DNA of 64,000 nt from the NCBI RefSeq assembly GCF_905397375.1, contig NZ_CAJPVG010000004.1, positions 186,001 to 250,000 of the forward strand. Reading direction: 5' to 3'. Below the pieces are notes generated by a model. The model searched no databases and was not told where the DNA came from. It saw only the letters and a list, made by a program, of their open reading frames with translations. Below, piece by piece: positions 9,830 through 19,085 of the stretch; the first letter of the stretch is position 1; every line of letters begins with the position of its first letter. The position numbers were made by a program, and so were the translations under genes. This DNA is from Ralstonia mannitolilytica. Its GTDB lineage: Bacteria > Pseudomonadota > Gammaproteobacteria > Burkholderiales > Burkholderiaceae.

Positions 9830-10945
9830 ATGCTCGCCTTGGTGGCATTCGGGCTGTTTGGTTGGTTCAAATACCAGCTGATGTTTCAAGCGCACGACGT
9901 TGAGCAAGAAATTTTGGCCGTCGGAGAGATCACGCCCCCTGAGCCTCCAAAAGCATTGCGCTTGGCGGAACTGCTCAGGAGTGAAATTGCCCGGGGTGTG
10001 GTCCGAGTGGATGAAGACGCAACGCGCAGCGACGTGATCTTCCGCGGTGACGACATGTTCGGCGGCGGCCGGGCCGAGGTCAGCCAGAAGATCCTCCCGC
10101 TATTGGACAAGGTGGCCGCCGAGATCAGCAAGGTGAACGGCAAAGTCACCGTGATCGGCCATAGCGACAATGTGCCCATCAAGACCGCCAGGTTGCCGTT
10201 GCCGAAGATCGCGCTCCCCGCGCGGCAGAAGCCTGTATCGGCCACCTCAAGCATTCCCCCCATCATCGAAGAGCGTCACGCACCACACCAGCCTGGGCCG
10301 GCCGTCAGACCTCCGCTCGAAGTGCTGCTCGTGCGAGAAACATTTCCGCGACGGTCTTGGCTGGCCCTCGTCGTAGTAGCCGCAGTGATCGTGACTGCGA
10401 TCGTACTTGGCCTGACCTTCATGCTGTACCGTCAGCACCAAGCCAGCAGGGCCCTTGCTGCGCAGGTGGAGTCGCTGTCCGCGCAGTTGGCCAAGCAGCG
10501 CGAATCGCTGGCGGATCGCATTGCGCGCGCATTGGCTCCCGAAGCCGGGGCAGCCCCGGTCGGCATCAGCACAAAAGACGATCGCATCTATCTCGCCTTC
10601 AGTAGCGACGAAGGTTTCGCCTCTGGAAGAGCCGACCTCATGCCGATGCTCGCGCGCCAGCTCGACCGGCTCGCCACCGTGCTTGCAGACACACGGGGCA
10701 AGGTGATCGTTCTCGGGCACACTGACGACGCCCCTGGCCCGCGTGATCGCATGGAGTCAAACCTGGCGCTGTCAACCTTGCGCGCCACGGCGGTCGCGCG
10801 GCATTTGCAGGAGCGACGGATCGCATCGGACCGCTTGTCGATCATTGGTCGTGGCGCTAAAGATCCGGTTGGAGACAACCGCACCGCCGCGGGCAGGGCG
10901 TTGAACCGGCGCGTGGAGATTGTTCTTGAAAACGAACCAATGTGA
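9830..10945 (+). CDS. Chimeric membrane protein with two OmpA-like modules (TssL-derived N-terminus)
   Basis: The 371-aa protein begins with one short hydrophobic segment (about residues 1-18). A segment follows that reads like the periplasmic end of a long-form TssL (RLAELLRSEIARGVVRVDED, DMFGGGRAEVSQKILPLLDK, VTVIGHSDNVPIKT). This first OmpA fold stops abruptly near residue 120. A proline-rich linker and a strong second membrane segment (about 177-200) come next, then a complete OmpA domain with VIVLGHTDDAPGP and GRALNRRVEIVLEN. The DotU-like cytoplasmic part of TssL is missing. Peptidoglycan binding by the second domain is plausible. I interpret it as an in-frame deletion fusion of two T6SS-type membrane genes. 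A good ribosome site (GGGGAG) precedes the start, 47 bp after clpV. Confidence 0.7.
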   Translation: MLALVAFGLFGWFKYQLMFQAHDVEQEILAVGEITPPEPPKALRLAELLRSEIARGVVRVDEDATRSDVIFRGDDMFGGGRAEVSQKILPLLDKVAAEISKVNGKVTVIGHSDNVPIKTARLPLPKIALPARQKPVSATSSIPPIIEERHAPHQPGPAVRPPLEVLLVRETFPRRSWLALVVVAAVIVTAIVLGLTFMLYRQHQASRALAAQVESLSAQLAKQRESLADRIARALAPEAGAAPVGISTKDDRIYLAFSSDEGFASGRADLMPMLARQLDRLATVLADTRGKVIVLGHTDDAPGPRDRMESNLALSTLRATAVARHLQERRIASDRLSIIGRGAKDPVGDNRTAAGRALNRRVEIVLENEPM

Positions 10946-11638
10946 TACCTCGCTGTTGCCAGGGCCGTACGAACGTCGGTGCATGCGTGGCGTAGATTAC
11001 CTGTTGCGCATCGGTCCAAGCCGCGCCATGGGGGCGCGGGTCAAGCTCGATTTGCTAGCGGGGCATCCCGTCCCACATACGGGGTCGAGCTGCTGACTTG
11101 GCCGCGCGCCTGGCGCAAAGAGAGGGACGGGGGTCTCCTGTCTGCGACCCGATGGCTGTCTAGTCCGGGTGGGCAAAACGGAAAACTACAGGCGCTATGA
11201 AGCGGGCTGAGGGCAGCAATGCCTGCCAGGGGCCGCCGGTTCCCGTTCGATCGAGGCCGCGCGGCTTCCCGACCTCGCCACGGAACTCCTGCTGGCCGCA
11301 AGCGACGGGGCGCCATTCCGCTTACTCGTGGACGGCCAGATGGATGCTAGAACTTCCGATGACAAGGTCGTTGCGTGAACTGTGGGCCGAGTTGAACGCA
11401 CTCGAGAAAGAAATCGGTCGCGTCCGCTTCCAGGAAGTCAGCGCGGAGGCGATCGGGGTCGGACAGATATGGATCTTTCGAGTTGCCCATTGCTGCATGT
11501 TAGCCAAGTATGTGGCTACACGTCTTAGCTGCGATGCGGTGGGGTGGCAATGGATGTCGTTGGAGTGGGCTTGCTGTAGAACCTTGATCTAATTCGGTTC
11601 TATCTATTCGTGTTGAGTGACGTTGGAGCGTGCTGGAC
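10946..11638. other. Degraded intergenic DNA with broken open frames
   Basis: About 690 bp between the OmpA chimera and rng holds no intact gene that I recognise. On the plus strand near 11230-11370 one frame reads RSIEAARLPDLATELLLAAS, then stops. A neighbouring frame opens as SLRELWAELNALEKEIGRVR at about 11360-11420. Together they look like one helical protein broken by a frameshift, possibly a transposase fragment, but I cannot assign a family. No terminal inverted repeats or target duplications were found. It reads as the scarred right boundary of the T6SS region where the core chromosome begins. Confidence 0.4.
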
Positions 11639-13108
11639 TTACATCAGAATAATGTCGTACTGCTCCTGACTGGCCGCCGACGATTCCACCTGCAGCGAGA
11701 TCGGCTTGCCGATGAAGTCTCCCAGCATCGCGAGGTGCTGGCTTTCCTCTTCCAGGAAGAGGTCGATCACGGACTGCGAAGCCAGGATGCGGAATTCCCG
11801 CGGATTGAACTGCCGCGACTCGCGCATGATCTCGCGCAGGATGTCGTAGCACACCGTGCGCGGCGTCTTGACCTGCCCCTTGCCGTGGCACACCGGGCAC
11901 TGCTCGCACAGCACATGCGCGAGCGATTCCCGCGTACGTTTGCGTGTCATCTCGACCAGCCCCAACTGCGAGAAGTTGTTGACCGTGATGCGCGTCCGAT
12001 CGCGCGCCAAGGCCTTGCGCAGTTCGGCAAGTACAGCCTCGCGGTGCTCGGCCGACTCCATGTCGATGAAGTCGATGATGATGATGCCGCCGAGGTTGCG
12101 CAGCCGCAGCTGCCGCGCGATGGTGTGCGCGGCTTCCAGGTTGGTCTTGAAGATCGTGTCGTCGAAATTGCGCGCGCCCACGTAGCCGCCGGTGTTGACG
12201 TCGATGGTCGTCATCGCTTCGGTCTGGTCGATCATCAGATAACCGCCTGATTTCAGATCGACCCGCCTCGACAGCGCGCGCTCGATTTCCGCTTCGATGT
12301 TGTAGAGATCAAAGATCGGGCGCTCGCCCGTGTAGTGCGTCAGGCGTTCGACCACGGCCGGCGTGTATTCCTGCGCAAACTCGATCAGCTTCTGGTGGTT
12401 CTCGCGCGAATCGACCTGGATGCTGCGCGTCTCGTCAGTCACGAAATCGCGCAGCACGCGCTGGGCGAGGTTCAAGTCCTGATAGAGGATCGACGGCGCG
12501 GGCAGGGTGGTCGCGTTGTGGCGGATCGTCGCCCAGATCTTGCGCAGGTACGCCACATCGTTGGCGAGTTCTTCGTCGGTGGCTTCCTCGGCGATGGTGC
12601 GCACGATGAAGCCGCCGCGCTCGTCCGCCGGCACCATCGCGGTCACGCGGGCGCGCAGCGCTTCACGTTCGGCCTCGTTGCCGATCTTCTGCGAGATGCC
12701 GATGTGCGGATCCTGCGGCAGATACACGAGCGTGCGGCCCGCGATGCTGACCTGGGTGGACAGCCGCGCGCCCTTGGTGCCGATCGGGTCCTTGATCACC
12801 TGCACCATCAGGGCCTGGCCCTCGAAGAGCGTCTTTTCGATGGCCACCTGCGGCGTCGGCGGGGCGTCCTTGGCGTCCCGCGGGTGCCAGATGTCGGCCA
12901 CATGCAGGAACGCCGCGCGCTCCAGCCCGATATCGATGAACGCCGACTGCATGCCGGGCAGCACGCGCACCACCTTGCCCAGGTAGATGTTACCGACGAG
13001 GCCGCGCGTGAGCGTGCGCTCGATGTGGAGCTCCTGAACGGCGGCTTGCTGGACGATGGCCACGCGCGTTTCTTGCGGCGTGATATTGACGAGGATGTCT
13101 TCGGACAT
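11639..13108 (-). CDS. rng: Ribonuclease G
   Basis: The 489-aa endoribonuclease belongs to the RNase E/G family and matures the 16S rRNA 5' end and turns over mRNA. The S1 domain is near the N-terminus (LVGNIYLGKVVRVLPGMQSA, FIDIGLERAAFLHVADI). The DNase I-like catalytic region carries the Asp-containing motifs TTIDVNTGGYVG and IIIIDFIDM. The zinc-link motif CPVCHGKG follows the catalytic core. The length matches RNase G rather than RNase E because there is no long C-terminal scaffold. The start MSEDILVNITPQETRVA is the normal family N-terminus. Confidence 0.97.
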   Translation of the reverse strand: MSEDILVNITPQETRVAIVQQAAVQELHIERTLTRGLVGNIYLGKVVRVLPGMQSAFIDIGLERAAFLHVADIWHPRDAKDAPPTPQVAIEKTLFEGQALMVQVIKDPIGTKGARLSTQVSIAGRTLVYLPQDPHIGISQKIGNEAEREALRARVTAMVPADERGGFIVRTIAEEATDEELANDVAYLRKIWATIRHNATTLPAPSILYQDLNLAQRVLRDFVTDETRSIQVDSRENHQKLIEFAQEYTPAVVERLTHYTGERPIFDLYNIEAEIERALSRRVDLKSGGYLMIDQTEAMTTIDVNTGGYVGARNFDDTIFKTNLEAAHTIARQLRLRNLGGIIIIDFIDMESAEHREAVLAELRKALARDRTRITVNNFSQLGLVEMTRKRTRESLAHVLCEQCPVCHGKGQVKTPRTVCYDILREIMRESRQFNPREFRILASQSVIDLFLEEESQHLAMLGDFIGKPISLQVESSAASQEQYDIILM

Positions 13109-13232
13109 GGGATACCTGGAGAGCGGGTTTCAGCACCCGCCTCTGGGCCGGGCCGGGCTGCCCGAAGCGTGTCTTGAAACCAGCTTCCGCACGCTGTCCG
13201 CAGCGTGGGTCCGCGGCCGGCCAGAGGGCGGG

Positions 13233-13856
13233 TTACAGCGTGATGCCTGCTTGCGCGAGCAGTGCGGCGGTCTCGAACAAGGGTAGGCCCATGATACCCG
13301 AATAGCTTCCCGAAATATGGGAGACAAACGCTGCGGCGCGCCCCTGGATGCCGTAGGCGCCGGCCTTGCCGAAGGGTTCTCCGCTGGCGATGTAGCGGGC
13401 GATGTCGTTGTCCGTCAGCACCGCAAAGCGCACGTCGGAAATGGACAATGCGTGCATGGGCGTGCCGTCGGTCCTGACGACGGTGACGGCCGTCAGCACG
13501 CGGTGTGCGCGCCCCGACATGCCGCGCAGCATGCGGTGCGCATCGGCGGCATCGGCCGGTTTGCCGAGAATCTCCCCATCCAGGCACACCGTGGTGTCGG
13601 ACGTGAGGATCGGCAGCGCGGGGAGGTGGCGTGCGGCGCGTCGGCGCACGGCGGCTTGCGCTTTCAACGCGCAAACACGCTGGACATAGTCGTCGGGCGT
13701 CTCACCGGGGAGGACGGCCTCCAGCGCTTCGGCGTCTTCGTCACCATCGGGCAGCAGCAACGCGAAGCGCGCGCCGATCTGGCGCAGCAGCTCCTGCCGG
13801 CGCGGGCTTTGCGAGGCGAGATAGAGGTGCGGCGCGCCCGGAGCGTCCAAGGTCAT
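13233..13856 (-). CDS. maf: Maf family nucleotide pyrophosphatase
   Basis: The 207-aa protein belongs to the Maf/YhdE/YceF family of house-cleaning nucleoside triphosphate pyrophosphatases. The signature [17 protein letters not shown] is at the N-terminus, followed by [20 protein letters not shown] and the substrate loop [19 protein letters not shown]. The C-terminal MGLPLFET element is also present. The frame is open much further upstream, but ATG 13856 places the conserved motif at residue ~13 and overlaps the rlmH stop codon by 4 bp (ATGA), the standard arrangement. The paralogue group (dTTP/UTP versus m7GTP specificity) cannot be settled by eye. Confidence 0.93.
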   Translation of the reverse strand: MTLDAPGAPHLYLASQSPRRQELLRQIGARFALLLPDGDEDAEALEAVLPGETPDDYVQRVCALKAQAAVRRRAARHLPALPILTSDTTVCLDGEILGKPADAADAHRMLRGMSGRAHRVLTAVTVVRTDGTPMHALSISDVRFAVLTDNDIARYIASGEPFGKAGAYGIQGRAAAFVSHISGSYSGIMGLPLFETAALLAQAGITL

Positions 13857-14323
13857 ACGCGGTGGTACGGGTGGTTCTGCGTGATGCTCCACGCGCGGTA
13901 GAGCTGCTCGGCCAGCAGCACGCGCACCATGCCGTGCGGCAGGGTCAGGCTGGAGAGTCGCATCAGCATGCGCGCCTTGGCCTTGAGCACCGGGTCCAGC
14001 CCGTCGGCCCCTCCGATCACGAAGGCCACGTCGCCGCCTTCCTGCTGCCATCCGGTGAGCGATTCAGCCAGCGCGACGGTGGTGAGATCCTTGCCTCGCT
14101 CGTCCAGCGCGATCATGCGGCAGCCCTTTGGCAGCGCGGCCTCGATGCGCGCAGCCTCGAGCTGCATGACGGTGGCGGCGGTGCGGCTGCCCGAGCGCTG
14201 CTCGGGCTTGATCTCGCGCAGTTCGATGCGCAGTTCGGGCGGCATGCGCTTGGCATATTCCGAGAAGCCGTCCTCGATCCAGGACGGCATCTTGTGCCCG
14301 ACTGCGATGATCAGCAACTGCAT
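13853..14323 (-). CDS. rlmH: 23S rRNA (pseudouridine1915-N3)-methyltransferase RlmH
   Basis: The 156-aa SPOUT methyltransferase methylates pseudouridine 1915 in helix 69 of 23S rRNA on the 70S ribosome. It starts [20 protein letters not shown], contains [20 protein letters not shown], and has the SAM-binding knot text [13 protein letters not shown] followed by [20 protein letters not shown]. The length is exactly that of the family. It lies between rsfS and maf; the stop overlaps the maf start. Confidence 0.97.
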   Translation of the reverse strand: MQLLIIAVGHKMPSWIEDGFSEYAKRMPPELRIELREIKPEQRSGSRTAATVMQLEAARIEAALPKGCRMIALDERGKDLTTVALAESLTGWQQEGGDVAFVIGGADGLDPVLKAKARMLMRLSSLTLPHGMVRVLLAEQLYRAWSITQNHPYHRV

Positions 14324-14344
14324 GGCGGAAGGCCCGGCGCGGGA

Positions 14345-14983
14345 TTATGATGCGCGCTTGGCCGGAGCGCGCTTGGCTGCCGTCTTGGTTGCCGTTTTTG
14401 CGACGGTCTTGGTAGCGGTCTTCGTGGCGGACTTGGCGGTGCCGGCTGCGCGCTTGGTGGCGGGCTTCTTGGCGGTCGTCTTCGCAGGCGCCTTCTTGGC
14501 GGGTGCCGCGCCCTTGGTCGGGCGTTCGCCGGCGAGCTTCGGCTTGGTGGTGCGGCGCTTGGCCGGCGTGACCTCTTCGGCCTCGTCTTCCTCGTCGTCG
14601 TAGCCCTCGCTGGCCTTGGGCAGGCCGCGCTTGCCCGTGCCACCAAGTTCGATGCGCACCGGCTTGTCACCCCAGATCTCTTCGAGGTTGTAGTACTGGC
14701 GCAGTTGCGGCTGCATGATGTGGACCACGGCGTCGCCGCAGTCGACCAGCACCCACTCGCCCACGTCTTCGCCTTCCACGGCGATGATGTGGCCGCCGGC
14801 TTCCTTGACGGCGTCACGCACGGAGGCGGCGAGGGCCTTGGTCTGGCGGTTCGACGTGCCGCTGGCGATGACCGTGCGGTCGAACAGTTCGGTCAGGTGC
14901 GTCGTATTGAAGACCTTGATGTCTTGCGCCTTGACGTCTTCGAGCGCGTCGACGATCACGCGTTGTAGTTTGCGAATATCCAT
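14345..14983 (-). CDS. rsfS: Ribosome silencing factor RsfS with long basic C-terminal tail
   Basis: Residues 1-110 or so are RsfS (YbeB/Iojap), which binds L14/uL14 and blocks subunit joining in stationary phase. Recognisable motifs are MDIRKLQRVIVDALEDVKAQ, FDRTVIASGTSNRQTKALA and EWVLVDCGDAVVHIMQP. Most family members end near residue 115-130. Here the protein runs to 212 aa. The extra part has an acidic patch (YDDEEDEAEE) and then a tail of roughly 75 residues made almost only of Lys, Ala, Thr, Arg and Pro, with AKK/ATK repeats resembling histone H1-like proteins. Its role is unknown. The gene order rlmH-rsfS-nadD is conserved widely. Confidence 0.95.
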   Translation of the reverse strand: MDIRKLQRVIVDALEDVKAQDIKVFNTTHLTELFDRTVIASGTSNRQTKALAASVRDAVKEAGGHIIAVEGEDVGEWVLVDCGDAVVHIMQPQLRQYYNLEEIWGDKPVRIELGGTGKRGLPKASEGYDDEEDEAEEVTPAKRRTTKPKLAGERPTKGAAPAKKAPAKTTAKKPATKRAAGTAKSATKTATKTVAKTATKTAAKRAPAKRAS

Positions 14984-15055
14984 GCTGATTGAGAAGAACG
15001 TTTAAGGGCGAGAAAAGGTCAGGGAAAAGGTGCGTGAAAGCGGTCAATCACGCGG

Positions 15056-15766
15056 TCAAGCATTGACCGTGCCGTCGGCACGGCGGTACAGCGAATGCGA
15101 TTGGATCAGGTCGGCCACCCCGGCGGGCAGGTCGGCGTCGCAGCGTTCGCCCGCGGCGAGCCGCTGGCGCAGGCGCGTGGATGACAGATCGACGGCCAGG
15201 GTCTGGTCGATCCACATGTGCCCGGCGGGTGCGCATTGTATCAATGCCGCATCGGCCCGGCGTGCGTCGAGTTCGCGTTGCACCGGCGCGTGCAGCGCCT
15301 GCAGGTCAAAACCGGGCCGTGTGGCCACGCACAGGTGCACGTATTCGAACAGGTCCTGCCAGCCGTGCCAGGTGTCCAGGCCGACGAGCTGGTCGGCGCC
15401 CATCAGCCACGCCATGGAGGTGCCGGGGCCGTAGACGCGGCGCAATTCGCGCACGGTATCGATCGTGTAGCTGGGGCCATGGCGGTCGACTTCCATGCTG
15501 CTCGCATGGATCTTGGCGCGCCCGCCGCGCACCGCCCTGGCGGCCAACTCGGTCATGGCCAGGCGCAGCGGAGCGGGCGTGATGTCGGCGGCTTTCTGCC
15601 ACGACACGCCGGTCGGAATCCACAGCAGTTCATCGAGATCAAGCCGCGCGATGCACAGCTCGGCCAGGGCGATGTGGCCGACATGTGGCGGATCGAACGT
15701 GCCGCCCAGCAGGCCGAGACGATAAGGACGCCCAAGCGCCGGGCGGGGGAAGGCGGGAAGCGTCAT
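15056..15766 (-). CDS. nadD: Nicotinate-nucleotide adenylyltransferase
   Basis: The 236-aa enzyme adenylylates nicotinate mononucleotide to deamido-NAD, the penultimate step of NAD synthesis. The nucleotidyltransferase signature [19 protein letters not shown] is near the N-terminus. The second adenylate motif is near the C-terminus ([15 protein letters not shown]). A central [19 protein letters not shown] segment is also typical. The start codon overlaps the hemF stop (ATGA). It is co-directional with rsfS and hemF. Confidence 0.96.
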   Translation of the reverse strand: MTLPAFPRPALGRPYRLGLLGGTFDPPHVGHIALAELCIARLDLDELLWIPTGVSWQKAADITPAPLRLAMTELAARAVRGGRAKIHASSMEVDRHGPSYTIDTVRELRRVYGPGTSMAWLMGADQLVGLDTWHGWQDLFEYVHLCVATRPGFDLQALHAPVQRELDARRADAALIQCAPAGHMWIDQTLAVDLSSTRLRQRLAAGERCDADLPAGVADLIQSHSLYRRADGTVNA

Positions 15767-16671
15767 ACCCAGTCGCGCGCCGGCAGGAAATCGGTGTAGA
15801 GCGCGGCTTCGGGCGAGCCCGGCTCCGGCTGCCAGTCGTAGCGCCAGTTGGCCACGGGCGGCATCGACATCAGGATCGATTCGGTCCGTCCGCCGCTTTG
15901 CAGGCCGAACAGCGTGCCACGGTCGAACACGAGGTTGAATTCGACGTAGCGGCCGCGGCGATAGGCCTGGAATGCCCGCTCGCGCTCGCCGTAAGGCGTG
16001 GCGCGGCGTTGCTCGGCGATGGGGAGCCAGGCGGGCAGGAAGGCATCGCCCACGGAGCGCATCATCTCGAAGCTGCGCTCGAAACCGAGTTCGGCAAAGT
16101 CATCGAAGAAAATGCCGCCGATGCCGCGTGCTTCCTTGCGGTGCTTCAGATAGAAGTAGTCGTCGCACCAGCGCTTGAAGCGCGGATAGAGGTCCTCGCC
16201 AAACGGGGTGAGGGCGCTCTGGCACGTGCGGTGGAAGTGGGTGGCGTCTTCCTTGAAGCCGTAATAGGGCGTCAGGTCCATGCCGCCCCCGAACCACCAG
16301 ACGGGTTCCGCATCGGGTCGCTTGGCGACGAAGCAGCGCACGTTCATGTGCACGGTCGGCACGTATGGGTTGCGCGGGTGGAAAACCAGCGACACGCCCA
16401 TCGCCTCGAAACCGCGTCCGGCCAGCTCAGGCCGGTTTGCGGTGGCGGACGGCGGCAGCGTGTCGCCCATCACGTGCGAGAAGCCGACGCCGCCGCGCTC
16501 GAGCAGCGCCCCGCCTTCCAGGATGCGGGTGCGGCCGTTGCCGCGCAGGCGCTCGGTGGGCGGCTTCTCCCACGCGTCGGTGGCGAACGTGCCGCCGTCG
16601 AGCGTGCTTGCGGCGGTGGTGATGCGGTCCTGCAGGTCCAGCAGGTAGTCGCGGACGGCTTGGGTATCCAT
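15763..16671 (-). CDS. hemF: Oxygen-dependent coproporphyrinogen-III oxidase
   Basis: The 302-aa enzyme performs the aerobic oxidative decarboxylation of coproporphyrinogen III in haem synthesis. Family landmarks are [70 protein letters not shown] and [20 protein letters not shown]. The ATG at 16671 ([15 protein letters not shown]) aligns with the usual start; an in-frame ATG at 16707 would add 12 residues. The anaerobic-type relative hemW is also in the window (41857-43125). Confidence 0.96.
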   Translation of the reverse strand: MDTQAVRDYLLDLQDRITTAASTLDGGTFATDAWEKPPTERLRGNGRTRILEGGALLERGGVGFSHVMGDTLPPSATANRPELAGRGFEAMGVSLVFHPRNPYVPTVHMNVRCFVAKRPDAEPVWWFGGGMDLTPYYGFKEDATHFHRTCQSALTPFGEDLYPRFKRWCDDYFYLKHRKEARGIGGIFFDDFAELGFERSFEMMRSVGDAFLPAWLPIAEQRRATPYGERERAFQAYRRGRYVEFNLVFDRGTLFGLQSGGRTESILMSMPPVANWRYDWQPEPGSPEAALYTDFLPARDWV

Positions 16672-16824
16672 CAGTCGGGAAAGGGGCCGCCCGGGCGGCC
16701 AAGTCATGCGGGTGTCACCATTGTAGCGGGCGGGCCGCTGACGGCTGGGTGGGGATCACCCGAGGTGACGGAAGCCGCGCCCGGGGTGCGAGGCGCGGCA
16801 TCGGGTGACGATTGCGTGGCGGGC

Positions 16825-18093
16825 TCAGTGGCGAATGGCGCGATGCCCGATGTCGGTGCGGTACTGGGCGCCGTCGAAGCGGATCTGCTCGACCACGCTG
16901 TAGGCGGCACGCTGCGCTGCCTTGACGGAGTCGGCCAGCCCGACCACGCACAGCACGCGGCCGCCGCTCGTGGTCAATTCGCCGTCCTTGAGCGTGGTGC
17001 CGGCGTGGAACGTGACGCTGTCCTCGGTTTCCTTCGGGATGCCGGTGATGACGTCGCCCTTGCGCGGGGCGTCGGGGTAGCCGTGGGCGGCCATGACCAC
17101 GCCCAGCGCGGTGCGGCGGTCCCAGTCGAGTTCCATGCCGTCGAGCTTGCCGTCGATGGCGCGGTCGAGGACGTCGAACAGGTCGGTCTTCATGCGCGCC
17201 ATGATGGGCTGCGTTTCCGGGTCGCCCATGCGGCAGTTGAACTCGAGCGTCTTCGGGTTGCCGTCGGCGTCGATCATCAGGCCGGCGTAGAGGAAACCGG
17301 TGTACGGGATGCCGTCCTTCTCCATGCCGCGGATGGTCGGCAGGATGATCTCGCGCAGCGCACGGGCGTGCAGCGTCGGCGTAACGACTGGCGCGGGAGA
17401 GTAGGCCCCCATGCCGCCCGTATTGGGGCCGGCATCGCCGTCGAGCAGGCGCTTGTGGTCCTGGCTCGTGGCCAGCGCCACCACGTTCTTGCCGTCGCAC
17501 ACGACGATGAAGCTCGCCTCTTCGCCGGCGAGGAATTCTTCGATCACCACGCGAGCACCGGCGTCGCCCAGGCGGTTGTCGGCCAGCATCATGTCGATGG
17601 CGCCGTGCGCTTCTTCAGCGGTCATGGCCACGACCACGCCCTTGCCCGCAGCCAGGCCGTCGGCCTTGATGACGATGGGGGCGCCTTCCTGGTCGACGTA
17701 GGCATGTGCCTGCGCGGCATCGCTAAAGGTCTGGTACTTGGCGGTCGGAATACCGTGGCGCTGCATGAACGCCTTGGCGAAATCCTTCGACGATTCGAGC
17801 TGCGCCGCCGCCTTCGTCGGGCCGAAGATGCGCAGGCCCTTGGCGCGGAAGAGGTCGACGATACCGGCGGCCAGCGGCGCCTCTGGGCCCACCACCGTGA
17901 AGTGGATGCCTTCGCGCTCGGCAAAGGCGGCCAGCACTTCCGGGTCCGTGATCGGCAGGTTCTGCAGGCGTTTGTCGAGCGCCGTGCCGCCGTTGCCCGG
18001 CGCCACGTACACCACCTGCACCTTGGGCGAGCGTGCCAGCTTCCATGCCAGGGCGTGCTCCCGTCCGCCCGAACCGACGACCATCACTTTCAT
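16825..18093 (-). CDS. purD: Phosphoribosylamine-glycine ligase
   Basis: The 422-aa ATP-grasp enzyme makes glycinamide ribonucleotide in purine synthesis. It begins MKVMVVGSGGREHALAWKLA and contains FTVVGPEAPLAAGIVDLFR, the ATP-grasp segments PIVIKADGLAAGKGVVVAMT and EFLAGEEASFIVVCDG, and LEFNCRMGDPETQPIM. ATG 18093 is used although the frame is open to 18141, because the family starts exactly at MKVMVVG. A 117-bp gap separates its stop from the longest hemF start. Confidence 0.97.
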   Translation of the reverse strand: MKVMVVGSGGREHALAWKLARSPKVQVVYVAPGNGGTALDKRLQNLPITDPEVLAAFAEREGIHFTVVGPEAPLAAGIVDLFRAKGLRIFGPTKAAAQLESSKDFAKAFMQRHGIPTAKYQTFSDAAQAHAYVDQEGAPIVIKADGLAAGKGVVVAMTAEEAHGAIDMMLADNRLGDAGARVVIEEFLAGEEASFIVVCDGKNVVALATSQDHKRLLDGDAGPNTGGMGAYSPAPVVTPTLHARALREIILPTIRGMEKDGIPYTGFLYAGLMIDADGNPKTLEFNCRMGDPETQPIMARMKTDLFDVLDRAIDGKLDGMELDWDRRTALGVVMAAHGYPDAPRKGDVITGIPKETEDSVTFHAGTTLKDGELTTSGGRVLCVVGLADSVKAAQRAAYSVVEQIRFDGAQYRTDIGHRAIRH

Positions 18094-18142
18094 GCTGTAC
18101 CTACCTGAGATTGCAAATCCGATTCGAAATCTGAAAAACAAA

Positions 18143-18170
18143 AACGGCGATCGTGAGGTCGATCGCCGTT
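18143..18170 (-). terminator. Rho-independent terminator downstream of yebC
   Basis: A perfect 10-bp inverted repeat AACGGCGATC / GATCGCCGTT with an 8-nt loop lies just after the yebC stop. On the minus strand the stem is followed by TTTTTGTTTTTCAG, a good U-tract. It separates yebC from purD transcription. Confidence 0.85.
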
Positions 18171-18187
18171 ATGCGCGCGTCCGGGGC

Positions 18188-18913
18188 TTATTCCCCGATG
18201 ACCGCGTTGGTGAAGACTTCCTGCACGTCGTCCAGGTTTTCCAGGGCGTCGAGCAGCTTCTGCATCTTGACCGCGTCGTCGCCGCTGAACTCGACTTCGG
18301 TCTGAGGCTTCATGATGACCTCGGCCAGTTCGGCCTTGAAGCCGGCGGCTTCGAGCGCGGTCTTGACCTTGCCGAAATCGTTTGGCGGGCAGATGACCTC
18401 GAGCGAGCCGTCTTCATTCGTGACGACGTCGTCGGCGCCCGCTTCGAGCGCGGCGTCCATCAGCTTGTCTTCGGGCGTGCCCGGGGCAAAGATGAACTGG
18501 CCGACGTGGTCGAACAGGAACGCCACCGAGCCCTGCGTGCCCATGTTGCCGCCGTGCTTGTCGAACGCGTGGCGGACTTCGGCCACGGTGCGCGTGCGGT
18601 TGTCGGTCATGCAGTCGACGATGACGGCGGCGCCGTTGATGCCGTAGCCTTCGTAGCGGATTTCTTCGTAGTTCGCGCCTTCCAGGCCCCCCACGCCGCG
18701 CTGAATGGCGCGCTGGATGTTGTCCTTGGGCATGTTGGCGTCGGTGGCTTTGTCCATGGCCAGGCGCAGGCGGGGGTTGGAGTCGGCATCGCCTCCGCCC
18801 AGGCGGGCCGCCACGGTGATTTCCTTGATCAGGCGTGTCCAAACTTTGCCGCGCTTGGCGTCGGCAGCGGCTTTTTTATGCTTGATATTGGCCCATTTGG
18901 AATGACCGGCCAT
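18188..18913 (-). CDS. yebC: YebC/PmpR family protein
   Basis: The 241-aa protein carries the family N-terminus [20 protein letters not shown] and [20 protein letters not shown]. It also has [12 protein letters not shown] and the C-terminal domain with [15 protein letters not shown]. YebC-type proteins were long annotated as transcriptional regulators; recent work on relatives implicates them in relieving ribosome stalling at proline tracts. The frame is open far upstream, but the start is fixed by the invariant [12 protein letters not shown] at 18913. A strong terminator follows. Confidence 0.96.
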   Translation of the reverse strand: MAGHSKWANIKHKKAAADAKRGKVWTRLIKEITVAARLGGGDADSNPRLRLAMDKATDANMPKDNIQRAIQRGVGGLEGANYEEIRYEGYGINGAAVIVDCMTDNRTRTVAEVRHAFDKHGGNMGTQGSVAFLFDHVGQFIFAPGTPEDKLMDAALEAGADDVVTNEDGSLEVICPPNDFGKVKTALEAAGFKAELAEVIMKPQTEVEFSGDDAVKMQKLLDALENLDDVQEVFTNAVIGE

Positions 18914-19085
18914 GAAACTCTCCGAGCGGAATGCAGTGGAATCTGGCGCGCAGATGGCGGTCCGACGCCACCTGCACGCTCTATAATCGGTCGCGGATTT
19001 TAGCATGCTGAACCCGACCGCCGCGCCGTCCGTCCGGTCTGGCACGCGGGTGCGCCACCCTCCGATTGATCCACGTCTGAACGCC

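Noticed and set aside
14345..14560. Separate histone H1-like gene in the rsfS tail
   Set aside because: The tail is in frame with RsfS, has no start or ribosome site of its own, and ends at the rsfS stop.
15685..18108. Plus-strand open frame of about 800 codons opposite hemF and purD
   Set aside because: It is antisense to two unmistakable enzymes with conserved motifs. The protein is His/Arg/Gly-rich with no domain; it results from high GC content.
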